Shown piece after piece: positions 48,635-60,750 of a DNA stretch of 64,000 nt (within the stretch, counting starts at the first letter, position 1; every line of letters starts with the position of its first letter). The position numbers and the translations under genes were made by a program. This stretch comes from Thamnaconus septentrionalis (lineage: Eukaryota; Chordata; Actinopteri; Tetraodontiformes; Monacanthidae): positions 4,554,501 through 4,618,500 of the forward strand of contig CM020503.1 of the NCBI GenBank assembly GCA_009823395.1, given 5' to 3'. Below the pieces are notes generated by a model that was given only the letters and a program-made list of their open reading frames with translations, was not told the DNA's origin and made no database searches.

Positions 48635-51600
48635 GAATAAAAGAAACTAAGAAAGGCAAATGAGTCCAACTAAGGACGAATGCTTATGGCTTTACTCCTT
48701 TTTTTAACCTAGAGAGGAGGAAGGAATGCGATGAAGACTCACATAATTTTGTCTTGTCCTGCACAACTTATATTAGAAGAACATAAATTGGGGGAAAGGA
48801 AACAGAAAACCCAATCATAACATGGCGTTGACATGATGTTGCTCTGACTTCTGAAACTTCACCCTTGTCTGTGTTTTTGTCCACCTACATCCCTCATTCC
48901 TCCATTCACTCCTCTCTTACTCTTCACCCTTCTTATTCCCCCTTCATCAGGCTGAGGTTAATAAAGTGAGCAGAATGGATTATCCAGATTCCCATGGCAG
49001 GTTTCCTGCCCTCTGCTCAGCCTCCTGTTTACTGAAGGAAATCATTCACTTAGCCTTATCAATTTACACCAAGCTATCTGGACACACACACACACACACA
49101 CACACTGATACAGGCTTGTTTACATGGCTGAAAGGTAAAGTTAAGAGGTGGGAAACTGACTGAGATGAGGCTCGGGGGGGTTCAGATCAGGTGATGAAGA
49201 CGATGGAGTCAGAAGGTGCGCACAATAAAGCGTCTTCTAAATGCTTCCAAATGTTTCCGACCTGAAGAAAGAGGAGACATCAGTGTGCAGAAACGGGGGC
49301 TGCGCTCCCATCATCCGTCAGAGTGTAATTGTTCTAGCAAAGTTCTCTCTCTCCTAATATAAACTAACGAGGCAGTTCCGACCCAACCAGACAGTCAGCC
49401 GTGAGCCCAAACATGTTGTACTTCCATTAGGCCAAGGTTTCTCAGCTCTGCGGAGGAACACATGGGGAAGGGTGAGAACGGCTGTCAGAGAAAATGTTTA
49501 AATTTTTCATTTTTAAGGTTCTTAATCATTTTATTTTCTGGGCCGAAACAGGTTCAGTAATGTGATTGTTAAAAGGGAAAATAAATTGACGTGACAACCA
49601 CAAATATGGGGTATTTTTCTGATGAATTCCGTGCAACGTCTGTATTTACCATCTGTCTAAAGAAACCTTTTGTTTAACTCGTGTCTTCCAACGATCCGTC
49701 TGCTCTTGCTGGTCGGCTCGGGCAGACAAGAGAGGTCTGAGAATCTATGTTGCCCACTCAAAATAGGACACAGCTCGTATTAAAACAAACCGTGGAACTG
49801 CGAAAAGGCTTGAATATCAAATTGACCTTTACCGAGTCGAAAGTATTTGAATCCGACATGGTTCACAATGCACGGTAATGGAGTTTTCTTCATCCCACCA
49901 TTCAACTGTGCCAAAGGTGCACCAGTCCGTCAGTCAGTCAGTCTGTCAGGCACTCAGTGAGAGAAGTATTGATTTCAGGCCCCTGACCCATTTGACTGCG
50001 AGCCGTGTCACTCCGTTAACTTCCTGGAAACAGAACGCCGGCTCCTGTTTTTCTTTTCAGTGGCTCAGCTGGAAAACAGCCTCCAGTGACAGACGTTTAT
50101 CGACCGACTGTGTTTTTATCAGCGCTCCAGGCAAAACCTGGTGACGACTGCCACCCAGACGCAAACCTCCTCAACTTCAGCCAGATAAGGAAGGATTTTT
50201 ATTTATTAGAAATAAGAAGTTCCTTTTCAGCTGTTTGAGCAACAGGCAAAGCGTGAAGATCATTTTACATAGTGGCCAAACTGTGAAATTGCAATGTCTC
50301 ACAGTGCATTGGATCCCAAAAAGACTTTTTCCCTTGAGGCTTTGAGGACGGAAGAGGCTGTAAAATTGCTATTTTATTATAAAGAATTTACTTTGAGTGT
50401 TTCGATTTTATTGTAATCCAAGTTAGGATGGAGCTTATCCAGGAGCTAGTGACTCAGTTTGTTTGAAGATTCAAACTTTTATCAAAACTTTAAAGGTTCA
50501 AGAGAGCAGCAATGTCATTGTAGAGTAAGTTAAACTCAAAGTGAATTCCAGACGAGCCGAGGAAAAGAGCTAAACAATTAAAGGCTTCCAGTCCGACACG
50601 CTTCTCCTGAGGATGGAGTCAAAGTGCTGCACCTTAGCCAATGCGCTATCTCTGACTGTCCACGTCAGACAGAGAGCCTCAATAATGAGCACAATGGAGG
50701 AGGAGGGTGGGTGGTGAAGGGGGAAGGACTCCAGCAAGGGAGTGGGAGAAAAGCTGTTTGCTAAAGTGAAATGAGCAGCTTGGAGTTCAGAGCTTGAGGA
50801 GGATGAGAGGAAGAGGAAACTGAGGTGAGGGAGGGAGGGAAGAGAGGGGAAAGTGCAGGGAGGTGGAGGGGGGGGCTCTGTACCTGAGGGCTAAATCAGC
50901 ACGCTGATCCCTTAATACTGTTAGCCAATTAGCTGAAAGTGCTGCACCGCCAGTTCCAGCGATTGGTCACGGCCTGAATCAAGTCATCCACATTCGTACA
51001 AACTGGCATTTAACGTGGGATCAAAATGGAAAAAGTGCTTGATTGAGTTTAGACCACAGTATGTCTTCAAAACTAAGACTAGGAATGTTTCTGTCTCTGA
51101 GGTTGGCAGCAGTTCCCGCCTTGGAACTCTGCTACCCGTTTCAATTTGCTCCTGGGAACCGATATTACACAGCAATCGCGGCGATCAATCCATTTACACA
51201 CAACGCCAAGACTTCACTGGCCTTGACAAACTCACCCTGCAGCCCCGTCCTGAAGGGCTCCGCTCGCTCTTACACCATCGTTCAGCCTCAGGCAAACCGC
51301 ACACTGTGCAACTTGATAGTCCCGTAACTTCACATCAAACCATGGACCGTGAGAAACTTGGGCACAACAAAGAGTTTGCTGTGTGCAGATTGTGCAGTGA
51401 ATCAACGTCGCAAGACGGCAACAGCCTTGAACCTATCTTACAACGTGCTGTAGACCTGCCATTTTAGAGCAAAGACCAAAGGTGTCGACACGGTGAAGGT
51501 GTTTTGCATTCAGAGACGATATGTTGGTTGAAACCAGTGGTTGTTTGAGTTCCTGTTGCCTTCCTGTGGTCTCCAACCACTCTGCCCATTTGGATTACAG

Positions 51601-53831
51601 ACGCCTGACATCAACAAGACATTTTCCTCCACACTACATAACGCACACTTTATCTTTTCTCTTTTCGGGGCTATCTTCTGTAATCCCCGGAGATGGTTGT
51701 GATTGTGGTAAAAAAAAAAAACCATCAACAGCCGTGTTCACCACGTTCAGAGTCACTTTGAAGAAGCGAGCTTGTGACTGGAGTGCCATTTCCTCACATT
51801 CCAGGATCAACAGGAGATTTGGGAGGAGAAAGTGGCCACTGCTTATCTCCACCCTTATCAACACGACCTGCCTTTAAGATAGCAACCACTTCGTTCGGCC
51901 TCTGTAGGAGTGTCGTGATCCATCGTCGTCCTCACTGAAACTCCTGCACTGCTCTGCAGTCTGCTTGTTGGCTGCCTGCAAACTCAGTAAAACTCATCCC
52001 AACACTTTGTTTCAATGTGGGCATGACAACACAAAAACCTCACTTTCTCTCCCCATTGCTTAACCTCTCTCGTCCTCACCCCCAATGCATTTGCAGGCCT
52101 CCCTCTCCGGATGCCAACCACCACTGCAACCCCCACCTCCACCACCACCACCACCCCCACCCATGCTCCTCTTCATCTAATTAATTCTGCTGTGAATTAA
52201 TTACCGTGGGGGAATCTTCCCAAAACAGAAGAGACGGGGCTAAGAGTTGGGGAGTAAACAGGGAGGGGATCTGCATTAATCATCCCTTTTATTCATCAGC
52301 AGAGGAGAGAAAAAAAAGAGGAAATAAGGCTCGGAACAAAAGAGGCCACGAAATGAAAGAGCAACGCAACACAAACACGATAAACAAAATTGTTTATTTC
52401 GCCCTCACCTCCACATCCGAAATCCCGCGGGGACGTGATTAGGAAATCGCGGCGCTCTTGCCGTTCTCTCCCTCCTTTTTCTTTTGTTTTTTTCTCCCCC
52501 CTCCACGCCTCCCCACCTCACCACGCTTGACTCGCTCCTCTTTGATGAAGCTGTGGGAGTTCAGAGGGAGGGGGCGCGGCTGGGATATCGCCCGAGCTCA
52601 AAGCTTCATGGGAGGAGTAAACTTTGGCTGGTCCACGGCGACGTCTGCAAGCGCCGCCTCCGTACGCTCGGGGGTGCTGCAAAACCTCGGCTGATTAGAG
52701 CTTCAAAGGTGAAGAAACAGCAAGTCAGACGCACATCACTGACGGGTTACCTCGCGACGGGTGCTGATTGAGATGTTTGTTAAGCAAAAAAAAGGAATAA
52801 GGCTTGCACCGACAAGGCTTGCGGAAACATCAGGAGGAGTCGCGGAAAGCCAAGAGTCAAGGCTGCCAGTGTTTGCGTTGCTGAGTCAGGAGAGATTGAC
52901 AAGCAGAGCCAATGATGCTTGTGGAACAATGTTGAAGATGATTTGGTCCTTTTTTTAATTCTGGACTCAAGTTCTCAGAACTGGTTGGAAGCAGGCAGTA
53001 TATCACATGTTTTAATCCCATGTGGGTGGCTTCCGAGCTAAATCAGTTAGTGACGGTGGTGGGATCCTGCTTGTAATGCATGTGCATGCTCGCAATAAAG
53101 ATGTCAGTCGCCCACGGCCAGATCAACCCCACCCAGCCTGAACACACACACACACACACACACTCTGTCTCCACAACAACAGCAGCACAAAGGCTACACC
53201 CAACAATGGATTAGGGATTTAAATTAGGTCTGAAAATGTGGAGTACTACATGGGAAATGTCCCGGCAAGTTGTAAGAAGGATGAAATATGTCCATTGAGG
53301 CATCCTGATGCATGCTTCATGGGCACAGATGGGCCACAAGCCGACAGTAATGGTCATGTATTTTGCTGCATTGCTTCACATCTCCAACAACATGTGACTT
53401 ATCATGGACCAACGGAATAGCAGTACAATTATGCTTAATATAATCAATTACAAAAGCACAAATTGATTTTTAACCCTTAGCAGGACCCAGCTACATGTAA
53501 CCAAGACCAGGATCTCTCTCTGGACCTTCATAAGACATCAAAGATGAGTTCAGTCTTTTCTTTTCTTCTTTTTTTCTGTTTTCATCACTCACAGCACTTT
53601 GCCATGGAGCCATGTCTGATCATTTGTAACCACTCTCCTCTAAAGACCTATGAACTCGCGCAGCATAGTGAACAATGATTGATAGGAAATTTTTCAGTTT
53701 TGCTGAAGAAGTTCCTTTGAGTAGTTCCCTTACATTGTCTTTGCACAGGTTACGTTTGCACTTCAGCGAGGCACACAGATATAGCAATTGTCCATTTTTA
53801 TAATTTGATAGTTGTGAAAGGTGATCCAAAG
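48635..53831. other. Intergenic, possible regulatory stretches, no gene seen
   Basis: CA tracts lie at 49082-49107 and 53143-53163, and a CCACC-rich tract at 52131-52162. G-rich DNA occurs at 50700-50880. Interval 50880-50960 holds CCAATTAG and CAGCACGCTGAT words. A 150-codon open frame (51015-51467) has no recognised domain. Interval 52430-52720 is CpG-rich. Confidence 0.5.
52178..52203. promoter_or_regulatory. Palindromic homeodomain-type site
   Basis: TAATTAATTC (52178-52187) and GAATTAATTA (52194-52203) are exact complements around TGCTGT. Each arm holds TAATTA, the core homeodomain site, in inverted arrangement. Binding is inferred. Confidence 0.35.
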
Positions 53832-53972
53832 GTGCATGTTTTTGGACTGTGGGAGTAAGCTGGCGTAGCTGGAGAGAAGCCACACAGACAAAAGGAGAAC
53901 ATGAGAACTCCACGCCGAAAGACCACAGGGGGATGGAACCCACAACCTTCTTACTAAACCACCAAGGAACTC
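53832..53972 (-). mobile_element. SINE fragment (central part, degenerate)
   Basis: GGTGCATGTTTTTGGACTGT, GGAGAACATGAGAACTCCAC and GGAACCCACAACCTTCTTAC follow the SINE at 4074-4442 in order. The head is mostly deleted after the B-box region. Confidence 0.75.
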
Positions 53973-56900
53973 TCCCAGGCACTCTGGCAGTTGAGAGAGA
54001 ATTGTCTGCATCGTTTGACGCGTGTTGCCTTCGTAAGTGTAAACCTTGACCTCGACCAGACATGCACTGAACCAAGGTCCAACAGTGTTGTTGCTCCCAC
54101 AGTACCAGTCAAACCGGCTGGCAGTCCTCACCAGACACAGCCGGAAATTATGTGACTTTGATCACTTCAATTTGACATGATGACCAATGTGCAGGAGCAA
54201 AATTGTTGCAAAGTGCGATCCCGGCATCAGGCCGAAGCAACACCTTGAGGCTGTTTAGTTTGGACTGGCCCGTCGCTTATTACCCGAGAGTTCCCCCAGG
54301 AGACCAACATTAGCATCCACTCAGAGCAATCAGACTGAAATGAATTATGTAGCTACTGTCAGGTGTCAACAAACTCAACGGGACTCACCTTAGTCGGGCA
54401 CTGAAGTTGAGCGAAACCTGCACTTTTCACTGTCGCGTCTCTTTCTCGGCGCTGGTCTAGAACGCCGTTGCTCGCGTCTTGCCAAGGGAAACAGCGGCGG
54501 CGTGAAGGGTATGGAGATGGATGAAAGGACCCCGGGCGCGGGGAATGAAGCGTTCCCATATGGCACCTTTGCAATGGCAGACACCTTTCTGCTACCAAAC
54601 CAAACACAGGACGACTGAGGCGGACTGGTCGAACACAGTCGAGCCGTCAAAATAGACACAGAGTCCTGCCATGGTTCGTGTTTGTGGGGTGATACGAGGA
54701 CAAATTGGAAGGGTCGGATCAGGCGTTTCTGCGGGTAAGATCCAGCCAAACGCCAGCGTATTACAGTAAATGACATTGCATTAGAGTGAAAAGAAAAAAA
54801 GCACAGACTCGTTATATAACTTCTGGTAACGTTTGTTCTCCATCTCCGGGCTGCTTCAGAAAAGGGTAATCATGTTTTGCTGTGCTGTCATACTAAGATG
54901 GATAAATGTTGTCCATGCATACCTCTGCAACCCCAAATTACACATAATGGCGGATGTGCTCCCCGACAAATGTTGATCTATCATCAGGAGCCGCACCAGC
55001 ATGGATTTAAACCTTTTTGTGTGTTGTGTGTGTGTGTTTTTGCTTGATAGCAAAACTCTCGTTTACAAACCTGCAGGCTATTCACGACGTGCATGAGATT
55101 TCTTTGAAAATTCTCGCATCTCAAAAAGATAAACAATCAAATAATTTTGCAACATTTCAAGGCTCTTGGCAATTTTTCAGGATCCACATTTGTTACACGT
55201 GTTTTTTGCGAGGCGCGATCCTGCGTTTGCCTCTATCGTCTCCCTGCCTCTCTCCTTTTTTATCTTAAAAAGAGAGCAATCACAGAGGGGCTTGCAAATG
55301 CCAGGGATTGCAAATGCATCGTCTTATGGTTGGGAGCTGTAAATAAATGGTAGCTAAGGAGGAGAAACAAACACTGCCGGGTTTGGTTTTCTTGTAAGGA
55401 GACACGCATCATTTCAGACTGAGGGCTTCAATAGCGCAGTAGAGACAGTAACATAATCCCAGCCTGTAAATTTGCTCATAACAGTAGACACTAGACTACA
55501 CATTTGTCAGACTGGTGCTATGTGACATTTCAGACGCATTCAATCAAGCTGTGAAAACTTATTCCGGGCTAGAGCGCGGCAGCTCTCGGCTCCCGGCCTC
55601 GACTCCGAGGACGTCTCTCTGCACAGTGGTGGAGTTGTGGATGATCGATGAGCCCCGTTGTCATTTACCCCAACACAGCCACACTTCAGTGCCAAGCACA
55701 AAGACAATATGATTTATCAGTAACCGGCAAAATTGTATCCCTGGACGAGACGTAAGCCCCGGTTACAGGGTGATGCGCTTTCCCCAAATTAAATCCCATC
55801 TCCAGCTATGTGCTGTCATTCGCTATCCTAAACCCATGCAGCTTTTACTCCAAGCACATGCCAGTCCAATTTAGACCCCTTTATCATAGCAGTAATCAGA
55901 CCGTAACCCACACACAAAAAAAAAGAACGGAGTGTTCCGTTCCCTCCAGATCGATGCTAACACACCTTCAAGTACAGTTAATCTTAACAAGTCTGTGCCG
56001 AGGGGAGTGCGTCTTCTGACTTCAGTCCCGGGAAGCTTCACTCTCTCAGCGCTGCAGCTGGCACCAGCAGCACGTGGGGAGGGGCCAACCGTGGAAATGG
56101 GATTTGCTGGGGCAGGAGCGGCGGGGATAAGAGACATCCACATAAACGCAATCCAGATGGAGGGATGGACAGATTGATGACCAGGGAGGAGAGCCTGAGT
56201 CATCACCACACTCAGTCTTTCTCAAGGATTTTTTTTTTTTTTTTTCCACCAAACTCTCAGATTCACAGGGTTTGACTGCAACTATGCAGCCCTGGTTCCT
56301 CCTGATAACAAAACCCACTGTGAGTGACTTGAAGCGGACCGAGACCTGAGTTTTTAATTTGTCCAGATTTTGCTTCTTTTGATCTGGTTCAATTGTGTTT
56401 TAACCCCCCCACTAATTTAATTAGTGCTGGATTGTGTGCATAACTGAGTGTAAAATGCCCTCTTGGGTCCAGAGGCTATTTCAGAACACGAATAAGAGTC
56501 ACGAATATCCACTGGTGTTTCCCGTTCCTCTTTTTTTTTCTTCTCCCAGTTGTCCCTGAAAATGCTGTTAGCTAACTGAACACATGCTGAGAATTGGCAC
56601 AAACATGATGCACATTTTTAATTGGGCACTAAGGTCTTTTTACTCTTTGTTGTTTGCTTAGTCAACTGGGCCCAATTTGATTTAATGCTTCACTATCTAC
56701 CAAATATTTCTTTTGGAAAATGGAAATAGTGCAGACCAATGTCAGGTGGGAACACCCACACACTGGTAGTATTCCACTTGTGATCGGATGACACAGGGCA
56801 GATCTAAAAACCAGGTGGGGACAGGATCTATGACGCTCAACAGGTCGGAAACTGAGACATATCTCATCGGTCACATTTTCTATTGACAATTATGATTTCA

Positions 56901-57769
56901 CACCTACTTCACATGACGCCTGGGGCCCAGAGGCCAGTCGTGGTGAACACCTGATGAAATATGACTTTCGAGCATTGAGGTCAAAAAATAAAGAGTTTTT
57001 GTTTTCCTTTTTACAAAAGTTTTTACTTGTCATTCTGTTGCACTTGCTGACAGAGACGGCTGACCTGCTTTCCATCCATCTGAAAGGTTGGTTCAAGAAC
57101 GGGCAAAGGCTCCAAGAGAGCAACAGACCTTAAACTAAAAGAGAAATGGTGGAGAGAGAAAAAAAAACTAAAGTGACGAGAAACAAGACAGTGCTGATGT
57201 CATGTACCACTGGAAACCATTAGTGGTTCTGAATGTTCCACTGAGTGTTTTCAAGTCGGTGCAGTGTGGACCAAACTCCATTGACATCTTACAGTCACCC
57301 CATAAGTAAGCTCGCACACTCCTGTGTGGATGTTTAGTGGTAAATTGGGAGTGATGAAGCAGAAGTGGGGTCACAGTAGCTCTTTGACAGGCACGGCTAC
57401 CACCAGGCTCACACAATCCGACGTAAAAACACGGAGTCGTGCGCACGCAGGTCATCACTCCATCATCGCCTCGCAGCCGCTGGAATGATGTCATCAGCGG
57501 CAGCCCCGTTCTGTTTCACAGTTAGTCTGCGTCTGCCGGGCAAAGGTGGCGCCGGGAGTGGAAGTTGAAAGAAAGAGCGTACAGAAAATTTGAAAAGGTG
57601 GGATAAGTGGATGCAAACACAGCTGTCAACACATCACCTTTCCAGCAGCTAGCAGCCACTCCTGATTGATCCCGTCTTTCCATGCAGGTTCCTTGTCCCC
57701 ATGTTGTTGTGGCCCGCTATGAACTATTCAATTGAGCTTTTCTTCCGTCATGAGCGTACTTTTTTTTTT
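53973..57769. other. Intergenic, possible regulatory stretches, no gene seen
   Basis: Interval 54160-54350 is mixed-composition single-copy-looking DNA. Interval 55050-55200 has GATAAACAATCAAATAA, which combines FOX- and SOX-like words. Interval 55390-55680 looks single-copy with a CpG-rich centre. A T-run lies at 56229-56245 and a homeodomain palindrome at 56410-56426. No gene was recognised. Confidence 0.5.
56410..56426. promoter_or_regulatory. Homeodomain-type palindrome
   Basis: CACTAATT-T-AATTAGTG is a perfect palindrome around one T. Two TAAT cores face each other as in paired-class homeodomain dimer sites. Binding is inferred. Confidence 0.3.
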
Positions 57770-58122
57770 CCATCCATCCACCTATCCAACACCCAGGGTC
57801 ACAGCTGGGATACAGCCCAGGTGCCTCAAGGTGAAGGTGGGTTACACCCTGAACAAGCCACCAGTTTTACCACAAAGAGACAAACAGCCATCCACGCTCA
57901 CATCTACAGACAATTTAGAGTTGCCGCTTGGCCTAATGTGCATGTCTTTGTATTGTGGGTGGAATCAGGAATACCTGGAGGGAAGCCACAGTGGCACTGA
58001 GAGGTCATGCCAACACACCACACAGACACACAAATACCCCAGACGTGTGGGGAATTTCTGTGTCTACCCTAACTCACAACCTCCTTGTTATGAGGCGACA
58101 GCGCTAAGTTCAGCACCACTGG
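57770..58122 (-). mobile_element. SINE copy, nearly full length but diverged
   Basis: It begins CATCCATCCA, then CAGGGTCACAGCTGGGATAC, GTTACACCCTGAACAAGCCA, CAGACAATTTAGAGTTGCC and GAGGCGACAGCGCTAA. This matches the whole length of the element at 4074-4442 in the same orientation. The A-box region has diverged and no target duplication is left. Confidence 0.75.
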
Positions 58123-59360
58123 ATGGTTCCGACAGCAATAGGCTGATCATGACTGCTCAATCAGCCTCAGTTCATTCCAACAGCTGGACATACACGGACT
58201 GCTCTTCAAAACTATTCAACTGAAACTGGGAAGTTCTGTTTCGATTCATTTACTGTCCCGTCTTCCTTGTTGTAGTCCAAGTTTAGCAAGTCCAAATGCC
58301 AAAAGTTATTAAATGTGGCTCACACCTTAAAGTTTAAATACTAGAGCTACGGTTAGTGTGGTGACCTAGTCAAGGCAGTGCAAGGCTGTGTTTTCCTGCC
58401 CTCATATGCGAGTGTGAGGAATCCAAAAATCCTGACTCAGGAAGTCTAAGCAATGACGCCCGAGATCTTCATTGAACTGTAGGCCGACACATCCTGCTGC
58501 TATGGCAGCAGCAGCGCCAGGGAGGCAGGAGGCCTTGACATTGGCTGGAGAGACGCCTCAGCTTTGCTCCCCTCATCCATCTAGGTTAGCTCTGCGCTGA
58601 ATCCAGCTCGTTATTATGTGTTGGTAAATAAAATACATCTTTTTTTTAATCAATTAAGGGCCCTCTACCACAGCAATTTAACTATCAGTAGGGGTTCGGA
58701 CCGAGTATTTATTTCTTTTATCCGAGCGATTCATGGTCAGCGTCTTCCCGGAGTTGTGATAGTTTTCCTTGGAACACACGCATTTGACCAACTCCTGCTA
58801 GTGGATGCGGAGGGAGAAGATCGGATGACTCACGATGACTTGCCAAAGTTATTTCTGTCTGTCTCCATTACTGCTGGTCATATTTCAATGCTGCAGAATG
58901 ACAGTGGAAATCTCTCTTCATGTTGCTGTTTTTTTTCTGCTTCTCATTCTACTCAGAATGCTCCTTTTTTTTTTTTCCTTTTCACCAGAAGCATCTGATT
59001 TTTCTAAGCCTCTGCACAAACACTGGACGGGAATCGCTGCTGAAGTCTCACATTTGGCTATCGGCTCTTTGACAAGGCCTCAGCGTGAGTCGTGCTTGTT
59101 GATAACACTGTTTTGAGTGATGGAGCGCTTCCTCGGGGCATGTTGGACCGTCCCGCACAATCTCAGTGATAGATTTACTCCCATAGACAATAGGCAGAAT
59201 TCTCCAGAGGCATGAAAGGAAAATGAAATTATACAAGTCTGCAGGTTGTCATGGCTCCAGGCTACGGAGGACAGTTTAGCAACTCAAATACAAGTCAAAT
59301 CAGACATCTGCATCTTGCAGAAACTTGGATGATGCCCTGAGACAAACGTTATGGGAGGCA

Positions 59361-59362
<2 letters not shown>
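58123..59362. other. Intergenic, no gene seen
   Basis: Interval 58660-58930 looks single-copy. A T-run lies at about 58967-58977. An ACAATAGG SOX-like word occurs near 59187. No coding motif was recognised. Confidence 0.5.

Positions 59363-59391
<29 letters not shown>
59363..59391 (-). repeat. Poly-T run (29 bases), possible retroposon tail
   Basis: It is an A tail if read on the minus strand. The adjoining 59392-59560 segment is GC-richer than its surroundings and could be the body of a minus-strand retroelement. It is not identified and no target duplication was found. Confidence 0.45.
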
Positions 59392-59394
<3 letters not shown>

Positions 59395-60736
59395 ACTGTC
59401 ACAGTGATCTGGCGCACGTTACCGCCTGGAGCTTGCTCCTGGTAGGGCTACCCTTGGCGGGCAAGTCTTCCGTGGAAGTTCCAGACAGACAATGACCCAT
59501 AGCGTGTTGCAACGCTGCAAGGTAGCAGCCTTACCATCCGACTATTCTGCAGAGCGCTAACAACTCACCCAGAAGAAACCCTTCTGTTACAAAACCTTAA
59601 GAAGACCATTGTCACTACCTTCTCTCTCCAGGTGGTCAATTAGAAATCTTCCCCAGAGAGTCCCTCCATCCACAGAGTGGTGAAATAGCAATTCTGAAAG
59701 CATTGCAACTGATCCCAACTCAAGTTCGCTTCAGGACTTTCATTTCAAGCCTTTCAATTGTCTTAAAAGTACATGGAGTTTGTTTGTGAGGTAAGTGGTC
59801 CTCAGTGGAACGGCACTCATCATGATCCAGTAACATTATCTTTCTGAAATGCTGGGCCAGTTCATATGAATACGTGTATCCGTATCATCTCACAGCAAGG
59901 TCTGGTAGCGGACCATCCCATTTTTTTGCAGTTCTCTCCAGGTCTGCTCGTGACACTAGTAAAGTGCCAATTGCGTGTCAGTGCCAGGGCTCGGTTGAAA
60001 GGTACCTTACTTTTCAAAAACATTGACTGCTGCAGTTTTCTGCAGCCCAGATCACAGATGAGTGAATGATTACTGTGCCAGTAAAGTCATTGACATGAAT
60101 CACTGCATTATTCCAGACATTTGCCTTTGCTAAGAATAAGAAGGCAGGTCAACTGTTTAAATTTTCACCAAGGTTAATCAAAAAGGAGTCGTTGACAAAT
60201 TCAATTCCTCTATGACAAGGTGAAGCCAAAAGACCAGGCAAAATAATAAAGCATAATAAAGCAATAGAGCAGTTCTGAAGTTTAATTAAAAAAAAAAAAA
60301 AAAAAGAGGACAAATCTATTACTGTGCAAAGGGTAACGCAAGTGTCCAGAAATCAACTGGATGCAACTATTGAAAAATAATGAATCAATGAAAGCAGGAG
60401 CGGACAAGAACAACAAAACTGTTGAGTGAGAATCGTTTCAGCAGCAGTTTTAGTCAACAGACTGACCTTGGATGCTAACTGGCAAAAGAATACTTCAGTA
60501 TCTAGTTGTCTCGACTGAATACTGTCCATGGCTGCAGATTATTTAGCCTTAAACAATTATTTTGTCCACAAAGGCAGTTTGAGGGCCGACCTCAGATCGA
60601 GAGTCAGTTGTTCCTATTTGAACAAAGTGACAAAGGCATCACGCATTAACATCTTCAGAGCAGAATTGTCTGTGCAGGTCTTTAAGCGCTGAGTTACACT
60701 GCACTGGACTTCAAACAAAGACTCCAATGCAGAAGT

Positions 60737-60750
60737 CTGCCCTCTAGTGG
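60737..60750 (-). promoter_or_regulatory. CTCF consensus site
   Basis: On the minus strand the 14-mer is CCACTAGAGGGCAG. It agrees at every constrained position with the vertebrate CTCF core (CCASYAGRKGGCRS). A second, weaker AGGGGGC-type match in the same orientation lies at 60766-60778. Occupancy is not shown by sequence. Confidence 0.5.

Noticed and set aside
51015..51467. 150-codon plus-strand open frame
   Set aside because: Unrecognised sequence with an overlapping alternative frame. Probably chance, though I cannot exclude a lineage-specific transcript.
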